From Rhabdophis nuchalis (lineage: Eukaryota > Chordata > Lepidosauria > Squamata > Natricidae), in the NCBI GenBank assembly GCA_039707465.1, contig CM077645.1, positions 62,772,850-62,836,849 of the forward strand: a DNA stretch of 64,000 bases. The letters run 5' to 3'. Positions 25,395 through 36,645 of this stretch are shown piece after piece. The notes beneath the pieces are model-generated. The model worked only from the letters and a program-made list of their open reading frames with translations, was not told the DNA's origin and ran no database searches. The position numbers were made by a program, and so were the translations under genes. The stretch's first letter is position 1. The number at the start of each line of letters is the position of its first letter.

Positions 25395-25850
25395 AAAACC
25401 GGAATGTCAATACTATATAAGCATCCTATTTCAGGCACCACATTTTAGGACGTTAAACTGATGCATATCCAAAGCAAAGCAACCAAAATCTTAAAACCTT
25501 ATGAGAAAGTTTGGATGTAATGGGAATATTTAGCTTGTAAAAGGAAGTATTGTTAGCTGTCTTCATATATATTAAGGCTTTTTTAGTAGAAAACAGGGCA
25601 GGGCATAACTTTTCATAAATCAGGACAATGGACTTAAAGTACAAGGAACTAGATTTTAGTTGGACATCAGGAAACATTTCCCGATGGTATGAACTCTTCA
25701 AGAATAGAGCACCCTATCTTGAGAGGTTTTGCTGAAGACATTTAAAGAGGCTGGATCTCTGTAATAATGCTACAATAGTGTTTCCTGTATTAGATAGGAG
25801 TTGGGTTTAGAAATCCCTTCCAATCTTTACATTCTATAATTCTTTGGAAT
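25395..25850 (+). mobile_element. Old CR1 3' end with octamer-type tail
   Basis: Diverged sequence with CR1 landmarks: ggacatcaggaaacatttcc, a 'gaggctggatctctg' stretch, gttgggtttagaaatcccttcc, and a tail attctataattctttg that resembles the classical CR1 octamer ATTCTATG. The younger CR1 copies in this window end in a (tattg) pentamer instead. No frame survives. Confidence 0.65.
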
Positions 25851-27904
25851 TAAATTTAAATAATGGATTTTTTTTCTTACATAGACTTTTGCTAGTCTTC
25901 ATTAAAGAGCTAAACATTACTTCTCAATAGCCACTACTTTTTCACTCAGAAGCCGCCAAGCGATCAGAGTTTATTAAAACAAGTTGTTCCTATTTGATAC
26001 CTGAAGTTTGAGTACTTTATTTTAGAATTCAAATAAAATCCCTTTATCTTTGACAGATCAACCAGGGACAAGACCGAAGCTCAAAATAATTGGATCAGAA
26101 GTGCTATTTCAAATAGAACCCTTTAAAGTAAACAATGAAGATTTTGATCTTACTTCCCATTCCTCACCAATTTAAATTGAAAAGAAAAAAGATAACTGTA
26201 GACTTGGTTGCAACTGCACAGCACAGTACAATTCAAATTACATCATTTAGATGCAATCCATTGATAATCCTGATTGTATTTTTGCATCTATGGCGTCATA
26301 TTTTACTGCCATACATTGTGTAAGATAATGGAAGCAGGTCTATTCTACCCTTGTCTATCTGTTGCTTTCAAATTATAAGAAATTGACGTAATATAACATC
26401 TCAATTGTGTTAAACAAGAGAAAATGATTTAACATAATATGGAATGCCTTCAACAAATATCAGAAAGAACCACACGAAGCCCCATTTTTCAATACATACA
26501 TGAACATGGCATACATAAAGTTATATATTGCCAGGGTCACATATGTACATTTCAATTGGAAAATGGTACATATTAAATGGTACATATTAAAAAAAAAAAC
26601 CTATACCAAGTCAGGAATAATTTTTCCATATGAAATCATACTTCGTTATGGAGAATGTGTGTTTGTGTGTGCATGGGTATAATGCCCACATGGAAAGTTG
26701 AGAACATCTGGCTCAGTATTATTTGGATTTTAGACAGCACCTATCAATTCTTAAAACTGGTTTAGCAATAATTGGATTCAATCTCTAGTATTGTACTGGT
26801 TCCAGTGCAAGGTAATTTTTGGGGCACGTACCCCTGTCCAGAGGATTAAATGCTTACCAAAGCTGATATATTTACATGTTCAAAAATAAGTAGATAGGAA
26901 ATTTCACATACAGGAAACTATTATGATCTGTTGAATGCTATGTGTTCACATCTTTATTGGATGCATCTCTGAAAATATGGAAACATGTTACAGCCTTCTG
27001 CCTGTGCTTATGGATTTCTGTATTGGGTCAAGAAATTAAAAGCAAACAATTATACTTATCTTTATCTAAGAGTAAATATTAATAGATATGGTGGTTTTTT
27101 AAAAATAATCAAAATTCAATACTTTTTACTCATTCACCAGTTAAATAATTAAACTTTATAATTACAGAAAGGTCAACAATGCTAAAGTTGAAATTCTTTA
27201 ACAAAAGCAAGTTTCTATTTTTTTTAAATATATCCTCAGAAAGATAAACAAATTTTGCATTACTGCAATATTCACAACAGTTGATTTATCTTAATGTAGT
27301 TTTAGTACCCTTCTTAAGGCTGAATTAGCATAACCACAAAAATAAAAATAGCATTAGAAAGTTTAATATTATTTTATATTTCTGCAGAAGTTTTGAAGAA
27401 AATATGTGTATTATAGTGCTATGATTTACAATGGCTTCTCATTTTAGACTCCAAAACTACATACATATACAAACATAGAAGAGAATGCTAAAACAGCAAA
27501 ATACTGATAGCCAAACATGAATAAGTTAAATATAAAAAAAAAAGCCTTTCAGGAAGACGTTCATAGCATGTCCAAAGCCTGATCCACAATCACCTCAAAA
27601 TATGTTTAACTTACTGTTTTTCAATTTAAAAGGCCCAAATCTGCCAAGTGTCTGCTTTCAATACATACATTTCAAACATTTCTAAACTGGGTCCCAATGT
27701 ATCAGGAATAAACATATCATTACATTATTAACCATTCTGGCAATGTTTGCGAGTTATTGGAAACCACGGTTTGTCCCCAGATTCTATCTGAGTAACGTTG
27801 AAATAACTCAAACCTACAATCACCATATGATGGTGTACAGTAGAGCCCATCCATTTTAATGGGTTTGGCAAAGGAAAAATACCTGGGTGACAAATACAAA
27901 AAAA
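25851..27904. other. Intergenic, no feature recognised
   Basis: Unique AT-rich sequence. It lies immediately 3' of the candidate host gene end described at 27905-28459. Confidence 0.5.
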
Positions 27905-28459
27905 TAGAACTTTAAGAGTCTGATTTATTTCTTCTTGGTCCAGGTTAAAACAAGGGGGAGGAGGAGGAAGAGAGAATGGTTTACATGCAAATTATTCGTC
28001 TCTTTTCAAACAATGCCTGTCCAAAACCCTACTCCGTTTGGAATGTGGGTGTCGCGTCTAGTATATGCAAAGCTTCTAAGAACCTTTCCTTGAAAATAGA
28101 AAATAATAGTAACGATATAATATGATGATAATGACAACAACATTGATCCAGTCCTATTTTTTAGCAGAGCATTTCAACTGAATTCCTAGAACTGTAATTT
28201 TCGATCAACAACAGAGGAGGATAGAGGATAGACCGATCAACTTCTTTTTCTTTTCTTTTCCTTTCCTTTCTTTTTATGGGTCCTTTTGTTAAAGCAGGTA
28301 CAAGGTTTCTTCTGAACGTGGGCACCAACAGAATGGGAATGCAATCATCAACAGCAAAAGAAGTGTGCTTGACCTGACGCTTACACGGAGCGAAGACGAA
28401 TGATCAGAAGATATGTGGCTGGTGGAGCCTCCTGCCACACTTTCCTTCCCAATTGCATT
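27905..28459 (-). CDS. Candidate terminal exon of an unidentified host gene, with 3' UTR
   Basis: On the minus strand a long pyrimidine run ending ttctctcttgcag gives a strong 3' splice site, and the exon would start at 28459. The open frame runs 56 codons to a TAA at 28289-28291. It starts NAIGKESVAGG-, is Ser-rich, then has a hydrophobic stretch (STLLLLLMIAFPFCW) and a short tail ending -EETLYLL, compatible with a membrane or GPI-attachment C-terminus. Downstream, unique non-repetitive sequence carries an AATAAA (plus positions 27924-27929) followed by a T/GT-rich stretch, as expected at a poly(A) site; 27905 is an estimated cleavage point. A matching phase-0 exon lies upstream at 29046-29099. 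I do not recognise the gene. The short polar tail after the hydrophobic run is unusual for a GPI signal. Prediction only. Confidence 0.45.
28240..28275. repeat. Short (TTTTC)n tract in the candidate 3' UTR
   Basis: Five imperfect ctttt units (tttttcttttcttttcctttcc). Confidence 0.7.
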
Positions 28460-29045
28460 CTGCAAGAGAGAAAAAAACTCCTTCAATTGTCACTTTGTAT
28501 TAGCACCTCCTGGCATATTTTACTGTTCTTGTCATTCATCCTACATTCACAGGTCACTATTCTGTCAGCCATAAAATCTGATCTGCTATGTTTAAAGATC
28601 TTACAAAGAGCCATGTGATTACATGTTCTTCCCGATTACGAGCTAATTACACTGCACAGATCAAGGGCAATTACCATGTGACCTACAAAATCATAGTCTG
28701 CTTAAGAATTAAAATATCATTGCCATGGTTGAAGGTGAATAGCTATTCTGGCAGGAATACACCCACCTCTCCTAAACATATATCTCCATGTAAAAATAAT
28801 TGAAATTATTTCAAATGACTTGAACAGATGTACTTCAAAAATCAGACCATAAAGACAGCTGAAATCACTAGGGTAGTAGGATGTTAAGCTATCAAACCAA
28901 AAAATGAGGAATAGAATCCACATTCCCAACAGGAAATTCCTCCTCAAAATAACGAATTTGAAAAATTTTAGAACAAATATTCTGATATTATTCAACGTTA
29001 TAATAGTGTCAGAAACAATTGCTGCAATAAAATGCAAGAACTTAC

Positions 29046-29099
29046 CCCAGTCACACAGGGTTCTGTTATTATAGATTCATTGAAACTCTGCTTTGGTCC
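29046..29099 (-). CDS. Candidate 54-nt internal exon of the same host gene
   Basis: Minus strand: acceptor ttttatttttctacag before 29099 and donor ggg|gtaagt after 29046, both close to consensus. The exon is 54 nt (18 codons) and only one of its three frames is open: GPKQSFNESIITEPCVTG. That frame is phase 0 at both ends and joins in frame to the terminal exon, which starts NAIG-. It contains a possible N-glycosylation site (NES). The intron to the last exon would be 586 bp. Identity unknown; short exons can arise by chance, but two strong splice sites plus an open frame of matching phase are suggestive. Confidence 0.4.
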
Positions 29100-29529
29100 C
29101 TGTAGAAAAATAAAAACATTACTACAGGCTTCCGTTTTGCTTCCAATATTGGTGGAATACATCACTGAGCTGCATTAAAAGTTAAGTAACCATTTCCAAA
29201 CCAAAACCATTCCCAAAAGTTAAGTAAACATTTCCGAACGTTTTTATCATGAATAGCTATGTACATATAGAGACCCAGAATTACCATAATGATTGTCTTC
29301 TCATCGTACTCTATCTGTACAATTATATGTTTCTGTCTTAATAAATTCAAGTATTGGTTAATCTTGCCACTGGTCCATTTGGAAAAAAGGCTGCAATTTT
29401 CTTTCATGCAATTGCTAACATTGAACAAAATATATGACAATACATTCTGATTAAAAGAGATTTTGGTTACAAATCAAAAACAAAAAAAATATAACAAAAA
29501 TGTGAAAAAATGTTAAAGCTAATGTTACA
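29100..29529. other. Likely intron or intergenic, no feature recognised
   Basis: AT-rich unique sequence upstream of the candidate exons. I found no further convincing exon here. Confidence 0.4.
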
Positions 29530-29780
29530 CATATAGTCCTTGACTTATGACTGGTTATTTAATAATAATTCAAAATGATGATGGTCTCGGAAAAGATGCT
29601 TTACGAGCCATATAGCAGTTCCACTTGTCATAAAATGTTGTTCTCCTCCAGTCACATGTCTATATTATGGATGTTTGGCCTGAATTTTGTTGCCATCATG
29701 TTGCCAAGAACCCTGTGATCACATGATCGCCATTTGCAGTCTTCCTTACCAGCTTCCCCAAAAAGTCAACTGGGAAGCTA
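29530..29780 (+). mobile_element. TA-type MITE remnant, copy M2
   Basis: tatagtccttgacttatgactgg matches the left end of the MITE family, and downstream pieces (catgttgccaagaaccctgtgatcacatgatc) match its interior in diverged form. The right terminus is not recognisable. Confidence 0.5.
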
Positions 29781-31041
29781 GAAGGAAGTTTCCAAGTGAA
29801 GTGGACAAAGAAGAAGTGAAAGCCTTCTGTGAGTTGAAATCTGTTTTTTGCTCTCAAAGAAAATAAAGACTGGTGTCTCATTTTGCTCAATGACAAAGAT
29901 TCTGATCCCAATTGTAGCCAAATTGTCAAGGTCTATCTTACATAGTATTCAATAACCATCAAAATGGCATTGGCAAATATAGGAGTCTAATGATAAATTT
30001 GATATATGAAGGATGGTTCCCTTGAAAGAAGAAATCCTAATGGCATCTTAGCTTTTTTTATTCCAATCTTATAATTCAGAAGTATTGCTTGGGCTAAAGC
30101 AATACCATTATATCACTATGCTTTCTGAAACATCACTATATGAAATCACCATCTGGCCTTCTGCCATTTACATTGGCAAATAAGCTCTTCTTACATGCTT
30201 ATTTTTAAAAATTATTTTGAAGACAAAAAAAAAAAGAGGAAAATAGCTAGGAGATTCCACAGTGTTTCTTTTCTTAGACAGCTATTTTATTCCTCTACAG
30301 TCTATTTCATATTGAAGAATTTCCTTTCCATGGCTATTTTTTATTTGGGGGCCTTGGGATAGGTTGTTTTTTTCATTTACATAAATTTTTGCCTGATTCT
30401 TCCTCCTACATGAAACTGGTAATAGTAGCTTTCAAAGCTAGCCTTATGAATTAATCTGAGCCTAAAATTTACTTCCAAGTAAATATCTCAAATTCTTACT
30501 CCAAGATAATCATCAGGATCCTTACTCCCAGTTTTCCTACATCAGATGGTAGTTTATTAATGATCTGCCTGGTGGGGATATCTCCTTTAGGAGACAGAGA
30601 GTTGTGCAACGGAATTTGCAGCAAGAGAAACGTTGCTAGAAGCCACACTAAAAGTCACAGACACTGATGGTAAAAACAAGTAGACTTTACTTGTGGTAGA
30701 AAAATAAACTACTTCTTCACAAACAGTGATAGTCAGTCTTGAATCAAATATACAGTCAAACAGTTAGCTTACAGTTGCTTCAACCACGATCCTTGCTCTG
30801 CTGACTTAACCCGACATCACAGTGCCTCCATTCAATAATCAGCAAACTAACAATGCTTCTGGCTTCCTCTTATGGCTGAGTTAGGAAGCAGCAGCCAATT
30901 ACATTTCACTATAGTATTTAAAGTAACAGATACCAATTGTAATCATGGCTTATATATATTTTTCCAACCCAACACTAGGATTATAGTCCTAACACTGCCT
31001 TTTTCAAAACTCTAAGTCTGCATAATATTAGTTACTTGATA
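29781..31041. other. Mostly unique; possible repeat at about 30603-30974
   Basis: About 370 bp from 30603 to 30974 has a composition like a retroviral-type LTR (tg...ca ends, an aataaa, a tatatata box), but I find no matching target duplication and cannot orient it. The rest shows nothing. Confidence 0.3.
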
Positions 31042-31584
31042 GTAGCCTGTGTTATGGTGCAATGGTTAAAAGGTAGTATTACACAGGCTAATTCTGCTGA
31101 CTTCCAGGAGTTCAAGTCTCAAAGTTGACTCAGACTTCCATTCTGCCAAGGTTGGTAAAATGAGGAGCCAGATTGTTGGGGTCAGAAGTGGTATACGACC
31201 GGAACGCCCCAGTATGGGTGTGCCTCCTGGGAGTGCCTCCTGGGAGCACCCTTCTGGTACCGAGCTCCAGAGGACCCAACTGCTCTCTTTACCTGTATTT
31301 GAGATGATCAGGGCTTTCGTGCATGTGCATGAAGCATGTGGTGCCTGCGCAACGCTCCGCTGAGCAGCTGGAGTGTCACAGACGGTAAGTACTCATGCAC
31401 ATGCTGCATGCATTCATGTGGTGGATGCCGAGCCCCAGTGCAGCGTACTGGTTGCAATGGCATCCAGAACCCACCACTGGTTGGGGTAATATGTTAATTA
31501 CCTCCACTTGACTCTGTAAAATGCTTATAGAGGGCTACAAAGCACCGTGAAGTGGTATAAAAGTCTAAGCTATATCTATTTTGC
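31042..31584 (+). repeat. tRNA-derived SINE split by a hAT element
   Basis: Same family as 247-462: gttatggtgcaatggttaaaagg is the A-box region, aaaatgaggagccagattgttgggg the body, and gtggtataaaagtctaagctat the tail. It is interrupted at 31183-31479 by a hAT element that duplicated 8 bp of the SINE. Confidence 0.85.
31183..31479. mobile_element. Non-autonomous hAT element, family D, inside a SINE
   Basis: The exact 8-bp target duplication gttggggt lies at 31175-31182 and 31480-31487; removing the insert and one copy restores the SINE body. Ends are cagaagtggta at the left and aacccaccactg at the right, an imperfect inverted pair resembling family A and the element at 54135. The interior is CpG-richer than its surroundings. 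No transposase. Confidence 0.9.
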
Positions 31585-31587
31585 TAG

Positions 31588-32584
31588 ATAAAATAAATAT
31601 TTTGCTACATATTAGTATTTCTAGCATATTGATTTTTTTAATGCTAAGTATATTTTGAGCATAAGTGTATATCACTATTAGAGTCGGGTGGTTAAAGTTT
31701 TTTTCAATGCTATATCTATAGCATTTATTTTTACATCTCTTTGGATTCTTAGAATTTATTTTGGATATTTTCATCTTTATTGTTTAAAGCATGTATTTAA
31801 AGCATGTATTTAATTATATTCCATCAACTGACAATTAGAGTTTATTATTAATTGAATGGCATTAAATCAACGAACCAAGTAGATCAAGTGCTATTTTATT
31901 AACAGGACTAAATGACTGTTATGGTATTTAATTTCAGATACAAAAAAAGATATTGGCATATATAAACAATGGAAGTTCTTAAGGAAAGTGTTGGGACAAA
32001 AGCCCCCACATAAGGAAAATGATTACTTTTCAATCTAGAATAACAATGATCCCAGCAAAACCAGGAAAGTATTTTTTCCTGTAAATAATACCACTTGGAC
32101 AAAGAGAATAAAGAGACATCCTAATCTCTTTACTTCCTGAACATTTTCAGATGGAGGGAAAAGTTAGCTTCTAAATGAAGATGTTACATGCCAAGCTTCA
32201 AATTGGACAAGTACATTTTACTGCTGACTTACAAAGCTGTAAAAAACACTTATAATGGAAAAGCTGGCAGTGACTGTTGTACTAAAAGGTATCAGCCTAT
32301 CCCTAAATCACAAGTAATAGGGAAAAGTATAAAAGAATATATAGCAATTCTATACTAGAAGTAAAATCTCTCCCTTTTTTGGTCCAATTATAGGAGATCA
32401 TGGACAAAGGACCTGAAATATTTCTAGTTCAAAGAATAATAAGCATTCACATGTACGGCCTTGCAGATTAAGCACATTCACTCAAGGGCTGATTAAAAGG
32501 CTAAATATACATTCACAGTAGATATTAAACATAAAGAACTTCACAAATAATTACATGTTACATACACATTATACTAGAGCCAGT
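31588..32584. other. Intergenic, no feature recognised
   Basis: AT-rich unique sequence. Confidence 0.5.
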
Positions 32585-32735
32585 GTAGGTAGTCATTACA
32601 ATACAAAGTAGGAATAGCAAGACTCAGGTTTAAACCTTCCTTAGATGCAGAAGTTGGCTAGGTGACTTTGGGTCAGGCATTGCTCTTACAACCTACACTG
32701 CAAACTCAAAAAAACATCTATCTAACAATCTACTC
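32585..32735 (+). repeat. Diverged tRNA-derived SINE, MIR-like, plus strand
   Basis: gactcaggtttaaaccttcc (B-box-like), gttggctaggtgactttgggtcagg and ttacaacctacactgc keep the layout of the same old SINE type seen in reverse at 4820-5012. Confidence 0.6.
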
Positions 32736-32818
32736 TAGATTGGCCTGGTAGAATACAGTAGTCCTTGGAATACTGCAACCATCACAAATATGAGTCAGTT
32801 TCCAAGTGTCTGACTTTT

Positions 32819-33330
32819 TTTTTTTTAAATTGAAAAAGTTTTATTCAAACAGGTTTTCCCCCTTTTTGCCCCCCCGGCATATAATATAAATCACATACAA
32901 ATAGTATACCCCTCCCCTCCCCCCATCTTAGGATAAATTTCTCATTCATATATTATACCCCCTCGCCTCCCGGCAAACATAATATAAATTTCTCTTAATA
33001 TATCAATCTCCTCTTAACACCATCTTCTAATTTAATTAAACATATATAAATCATGGTATAACCATATCCCATTATTCCCATCGCTATATTAGTTATCCAC
33101 ATATATTTCCCCACCCTCCACCCTAACCCTCCCCCACCTCCCACTCAATCCCACCCCCCTGACTTCCGCTATACACCACTCTAATAATTCCAAGCATCCC
33201 AAATATTATTTACTCTGTTCACCTATCAATCTAAACATTATTACCTAAAGGCTACATGGTATTTCCTAGTCTGGTATTTATTCTGTATATAATCAATCCA
33301 TTTTGCCCATTCCTGTGCATAATAAAAGTC
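32819..33330 (-). mobile_element. 5'-truncated L1 LINE 3' end with 14-bp target duplication
   Basis: The plus strand starts with poly(T), so the element lies on the minus strand. The 14-bp duplication agtgtctgactttt is exact at 32805-32818 and 33331-33344. The rightmost 90 bp (33330 to 33241) encode the last 29 residues of L1 ORF2, including '-EWAKWIDYIQNKYQTRKYH-', ending in TAA. The 3' UTR is G-rich on the minus strand and ends with gaataaaactttttcaattt plus poly(A). Target-primed retroposition is evident. Confidence 0.93.
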
Positions 33331-33413
33331 AGTGTCTGACTTTTGATCACATGACCATGGGAATGCTGCAATGGTTGTGTGAAAAATAGCCATGTTACTT
33401 CTGCAGTGCCGTT

Positions 33414-33415
<2 letters not shown>

Positions 33416-33488
<73 letters not shown>

Positions 33489-33710
33489 TAAAATAAAATA
33501 AAAAAATAAAAATAAAAATTTAATTTGTAAACTGCTCTCTCCCCGAAGGGACTCGAGGCGGTGCACAGGGAATTAAAAATACATATATAAAATCAACAGA
33601 CAATTTAAAATGAATTAAACCTAGACCCTGCGCTAAAATCCCAGACTGTCTAAAACTCATACCCCTAAAAATCCCTAATAAAACAGTTTGAATATTTTAA
33701 CTTTGAACAG
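33416..33710 (-). mobile_element. L2-like LINE 3' end (L2-10) with long (TAA)n tail
   Basis: Minus-strand L2: a 70-bp pure (taa)n tail (33416-33487), an A-rich spacer, the stem-loop aactgctctctccccg...gaggcggtgc (33530-33564), then 3' UTR. Truncated before the coding region. It sits in MITE M3. Confidence 0.9.
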
Positions 33711-33738
33711 TGACTAAATGAACGGTTGTAAGTCAATT

Positions 33739-34628
33739 TGATGAAAGGCTTTCATCCTGCAGTGGCTTGATTAGGGCTAACAATAATATAATATATACCA
33801 AGCACAAAGAGAACATGGGAAGGGAAAGAAAGGCTGAAACAGTGTCAGATGAAAGTAAGATTATTTTTAACATTTATAAGCTGATATTTAATTTTGGTAT
33901 TTATATCTTTACTCAAAATAGAAGAATTCAGGACAGTTAAAAAAGAGATTTATTAGTTAAGATTGGCTAGTAGCTATTCCACAGGGCCTTTGAATTTGCT
34001 GGCATAGAGAGATTGAGCTTTTGATAATGTACTTCTGCTGGGATTATTCTACTGGCACGTCAAAAATCCAAATTTTTAGCACAGGCATAACTAAATGGAA
34101 GAAAGACTTTGCTGAAACTAGTAACAGCCTTGCATTGATTGATCAGGATTCATTTCCTAATGTGAAATCTAGTTACAAATCCTCTGAAAGCCATTTTTTC
34201 CCATCTTTTAATTAAAAGTTTTTACATAAAAAACAAATTGCTTCCTGGATTGAAAATGGAAATGCCTTACATATAGCCACTATGGTGAATGTATAATTAG
34301 TTAAGTATTATGAAACAAAATCAAACAATCAAAGCTTAATTCCCTTAAAACTCTTCAATGTTGTTAGACAATGGAAACAAAGCAATAACTTTGTTAATAC
34401 AATTCAGAAAGCGTATTCATTAGGCTCTGTCTTCACAGTACTGAATTACGATTATTTTGGTAGTGAAAGATGAATACATAAGGGTGAAAAATAAATACAA
34501 TCTTGCAAAATAAATCTGAAAACTTGCAGGCAAACAAAACAATCTCAAGAGGGCCAAGAAGTTTGCACGTTTTAACACAAAGGTCTGATGCGGAGACCTT
34601 CTCTAAAATGATACTGATCTTCTAGAAG
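33739..34628. other. Intergenic, no feature recognised
   Basis: AT-rich unique sequence with no supported gene. Confidence 0.5.
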
Positions 34629-34636
34629 AATTGGAG

Positions 34637-35040
34637 CAGTGGTGGGTTTCTGCAGACTTGCACCTACTCGCGAGAGCCGGTTGGTGAAATTTAGAGAACC
34701 GGTGAGAGGGGGTTCCACCGGCGTACCTGGAAGTAAATCTGGCCCGCCGCTGCCAGTGACCCAACGGGAAGGAAAGGAAGGAAGGAAGGAAGGAAGGATG
34801 GAAGGAAGGAAGAAGGAAGGAAAGAAGGAAGGAAGGAAGGAAGGAAGGAAGGAAGGAAAGAAAGAATGAATTTATCATCACAATTGAGTCCAAAATTTTG
34901 GTTGTTAAGCAAGAGCGTTGTTAAATGAGTTTAACCACATTTTAAAAGGTGGCCACCCTGTCACATGACTGCCAAGCCACGCCCACAAAATAGGCCACAC
35001 CTACAGAGTAGGTTCTAAAAAAATTTGAAACCCACCACTG
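34637..35040. mobile_element. Non-autonomous hAT element, family A copy 2, with microsatellite
   Basis: Exact 8-bp target duplication aattggag at 34629-34636 and 35041-35048. Ends are cagtggtgggtttctgcag and gaaacccaccactg. It is nearly identical to the copy at 4319-4703 on both sides of a ggaa tract (34775-34868), with a small insertion (aaatttagagaacc) near 34687. No coding capacity. Confidence 0.93.
34775..34868. repeat. (GGAA)n microsatellite inside hAT family A copy 2
   Basis: ggaa units with a few interruptions, in the same place within the element as in copy 1 but more ggaa-rich. Confidence 0.95.
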
Positions 35041-35084
35041 AATTGGAGCAAGAAGGCTTCAGGGAATTGAAAGCATTGCTGTAA

Positions 35085-36340
35085 CAAAAAGCCAACATGG
35101 GTTTGTCAAAAACAGATCATGCCAGACTAATCTAATTGCATTCTTTGACAAAGTGAAATTAGTGGACCAGAGGAATGCTATCGATATAATTTACTTGGAC
35201 TTCAGTAAGGCATTTGACAAAGTAGACCATAACCTACTATTAGATAAAGTAGAAAAATGTGGGTTAGAAAGCATCACCATCAGATGGATTCGCAACTGGC
35301 TGACCAACCGCACTCAACGTGTAGTCCTCAATGGAACTGCATCTACATGGAAGGAAGTATGCAGTGGAGTACCCCAAGGCTCTGTTTTAGGCCCAGTACT
35401 CTTCAACATCTTCATCAATGATTTGGATGAGGGGATAAATGGGGAACTCATCAAATTTGCAGACGACACCAAGCTGGCAGGAATAGCCAACACTCCAGAA
35501 GATAGGCTTAAGATACAGAAGGATCTTGACACACTTGAACATTGGACACTATCTAACAAAATGAAATTCAATTGTGAAAAAAGTAAGGTTCTACATTTAG
35601 GCAAGAAAAACAAAATGCACAGGTACAGTATAGGTGGTACCTTGCTCAATAGTAGCAACTGTGAGAGGGATCTTGGAATCCTAGTGGACAACCATTTAAA
35701 TATGAGCCAGCAGTGTGCAGCAGCTGCCAAAAAAGCCAACACAGTTCTAGGCTGCATAAACAGAGGGATAGAATCTAGATCACGTGAAGTGTTAATGCCA
35801 CTGTATAGTGCCTTGGTAAGGCCACACTTGGAATATTGCATACAGTTTTAGTCGCCACGATGTAGAAAAGACGTGGAGACTCTGGAAAGAGTGCAGAGAA
35901 GAGCAACCAAGATGATTAGGGGACTGGAGGCTAAAACATAAAGAACGGTTGCAGGAACTGGGTATGTCTAGTTTGATGAAGAGAAGGACTAGGGGAGACA
36001 TGATAGCAGTGTTCCGATATCTCAGAGGGTGCCACAAAGAAGAGGGAGTCAAACTATTCTCCAAGGCACCTGGGGGCAGGACAAGAAGCAATGGGTGGAA
36101 ACTAATCAAGAAGAGAAGCAACTTAGAACTGATGAGAAATTTCCTGACAGTTAGAACAATTAACCTCTGGAACAGCTTGCCTCCAGAAGTTGTGAATGCT
36201 CCAACCCTGGAAGTCTTTAAGAAGGTGTTAGATAGCCATTTGTCTGAAATGGTATAAAGTTCCTGCCCACGCAGGGGGTTGGACTAGAAGACCTACAAGG
36301 TCCCTTCCAACTCTGCTATTGTATTGTATTGTATAACAGA
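35085..36340 (+). mobile_element. CR1 LINE, 3' 1.25 kb (CR1-B)
   Basis: 5'-truncated CR1 starting just before the 'QHGFVKNRSCQT' stretch and running to the conserved 3' end ggttggactagaagacctac with a short (tattg)n tail. It is the longest CR1 in the window. It directly follows the hAT at 34637-35040. Confidence 0.93.
35100..36257 (+). pseudogene. Broken CR1 reverse transcriptase
   Basis: The first open segment (35153-35851) holds the core motifs of CR1-type reverse transcriptase: 'YLDFSKAFDKVDH', '[19 protein letters not shown]', the catalytic 'FADDTKL' and 'LGILVDNHLNM'. A Trp codon (tgg) has become tag at about 35849 after '-HLEYCIQF'. A further 2-nt deletion around 35940, in the '-AKTYEERL-' region, shifts the frame. 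The last segment (35949-36257) encodes 'MSSLMKRRTRGDMIAVFRYL' to '-SHLSEMV'. No endonuclease domain remains. Not functional. Confidence 0.92.
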
Positions 36341-36424
36341 CCCTTCTGAATAAATGTTCTTAACATAACTGTGCTGCCTCATAATCCTCTGTATATTACT
36401 GTTATGGAAGTGCCTAATTATCAG

Positions 36425-36645
36425 TCCTGTTTCAACTTAATAACAGAGTTGGAAGGGACATTAGAAGTCTTCTAGTCTAATCCCCTGCTCAAACAAACAA
36501 ATGGCGGTCCAGATTTTTAAAAATCCTCCAGGGATGGAGCACCCACAACTTCTATTGCACTAGTTATTGGTTTTCAATGTTGTGAAAATTTCCCTTAGTT
36601 CTAGGTTTCTTCTCTCTATTCCATGTCATATTTCCAAATTTTGCA
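36425..36645 (-). mobile_element. Old CR1 3' end, minus strand
   Basis: aataacagagttggaagggac, cttctagtctaatcccctgctc, ggatggagcacccacaactt and cccttagttctaggtttcttc match the reverse complement of CR1 3' ends, but with more divergence than CR1-B and with a 'ctgctcaaa' variant typical of an older subfamily. Confidence 0.8.

Larger units (their letters stand above)
32756..33738 (+). mobile_element. TA-type MITE copy M3, split by an L1 and an L2
   Basis: The left end cagtagtccttgg follows a TA. Internal MITE sequence (tactgcaaccatcacaaatatgagtcag) breaks at 32818, where a 3' L1 end is inserted, resumes at 33345 (gatcacatgaccatgggaatgc), breaks again at about 33416 for an L2 end, and finishes with gtgactaaatgaacggttgtaagtc. 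The last bases of the terminus are lost. Confidence 0.8.

Noticed and set aside
30603..30974. Solo LTR
   Set aside because: tg...ca ends and an aataaa are present, but flanking 5-mers do not match and there is no second copy in the window; left as unresolved.
33416..33487. Possible CRISPR-like or satellite array
   Set aside because: It is a pure (taa)n tail of an L2 insertion; there are no spacers. The same applies to 36849-36914.
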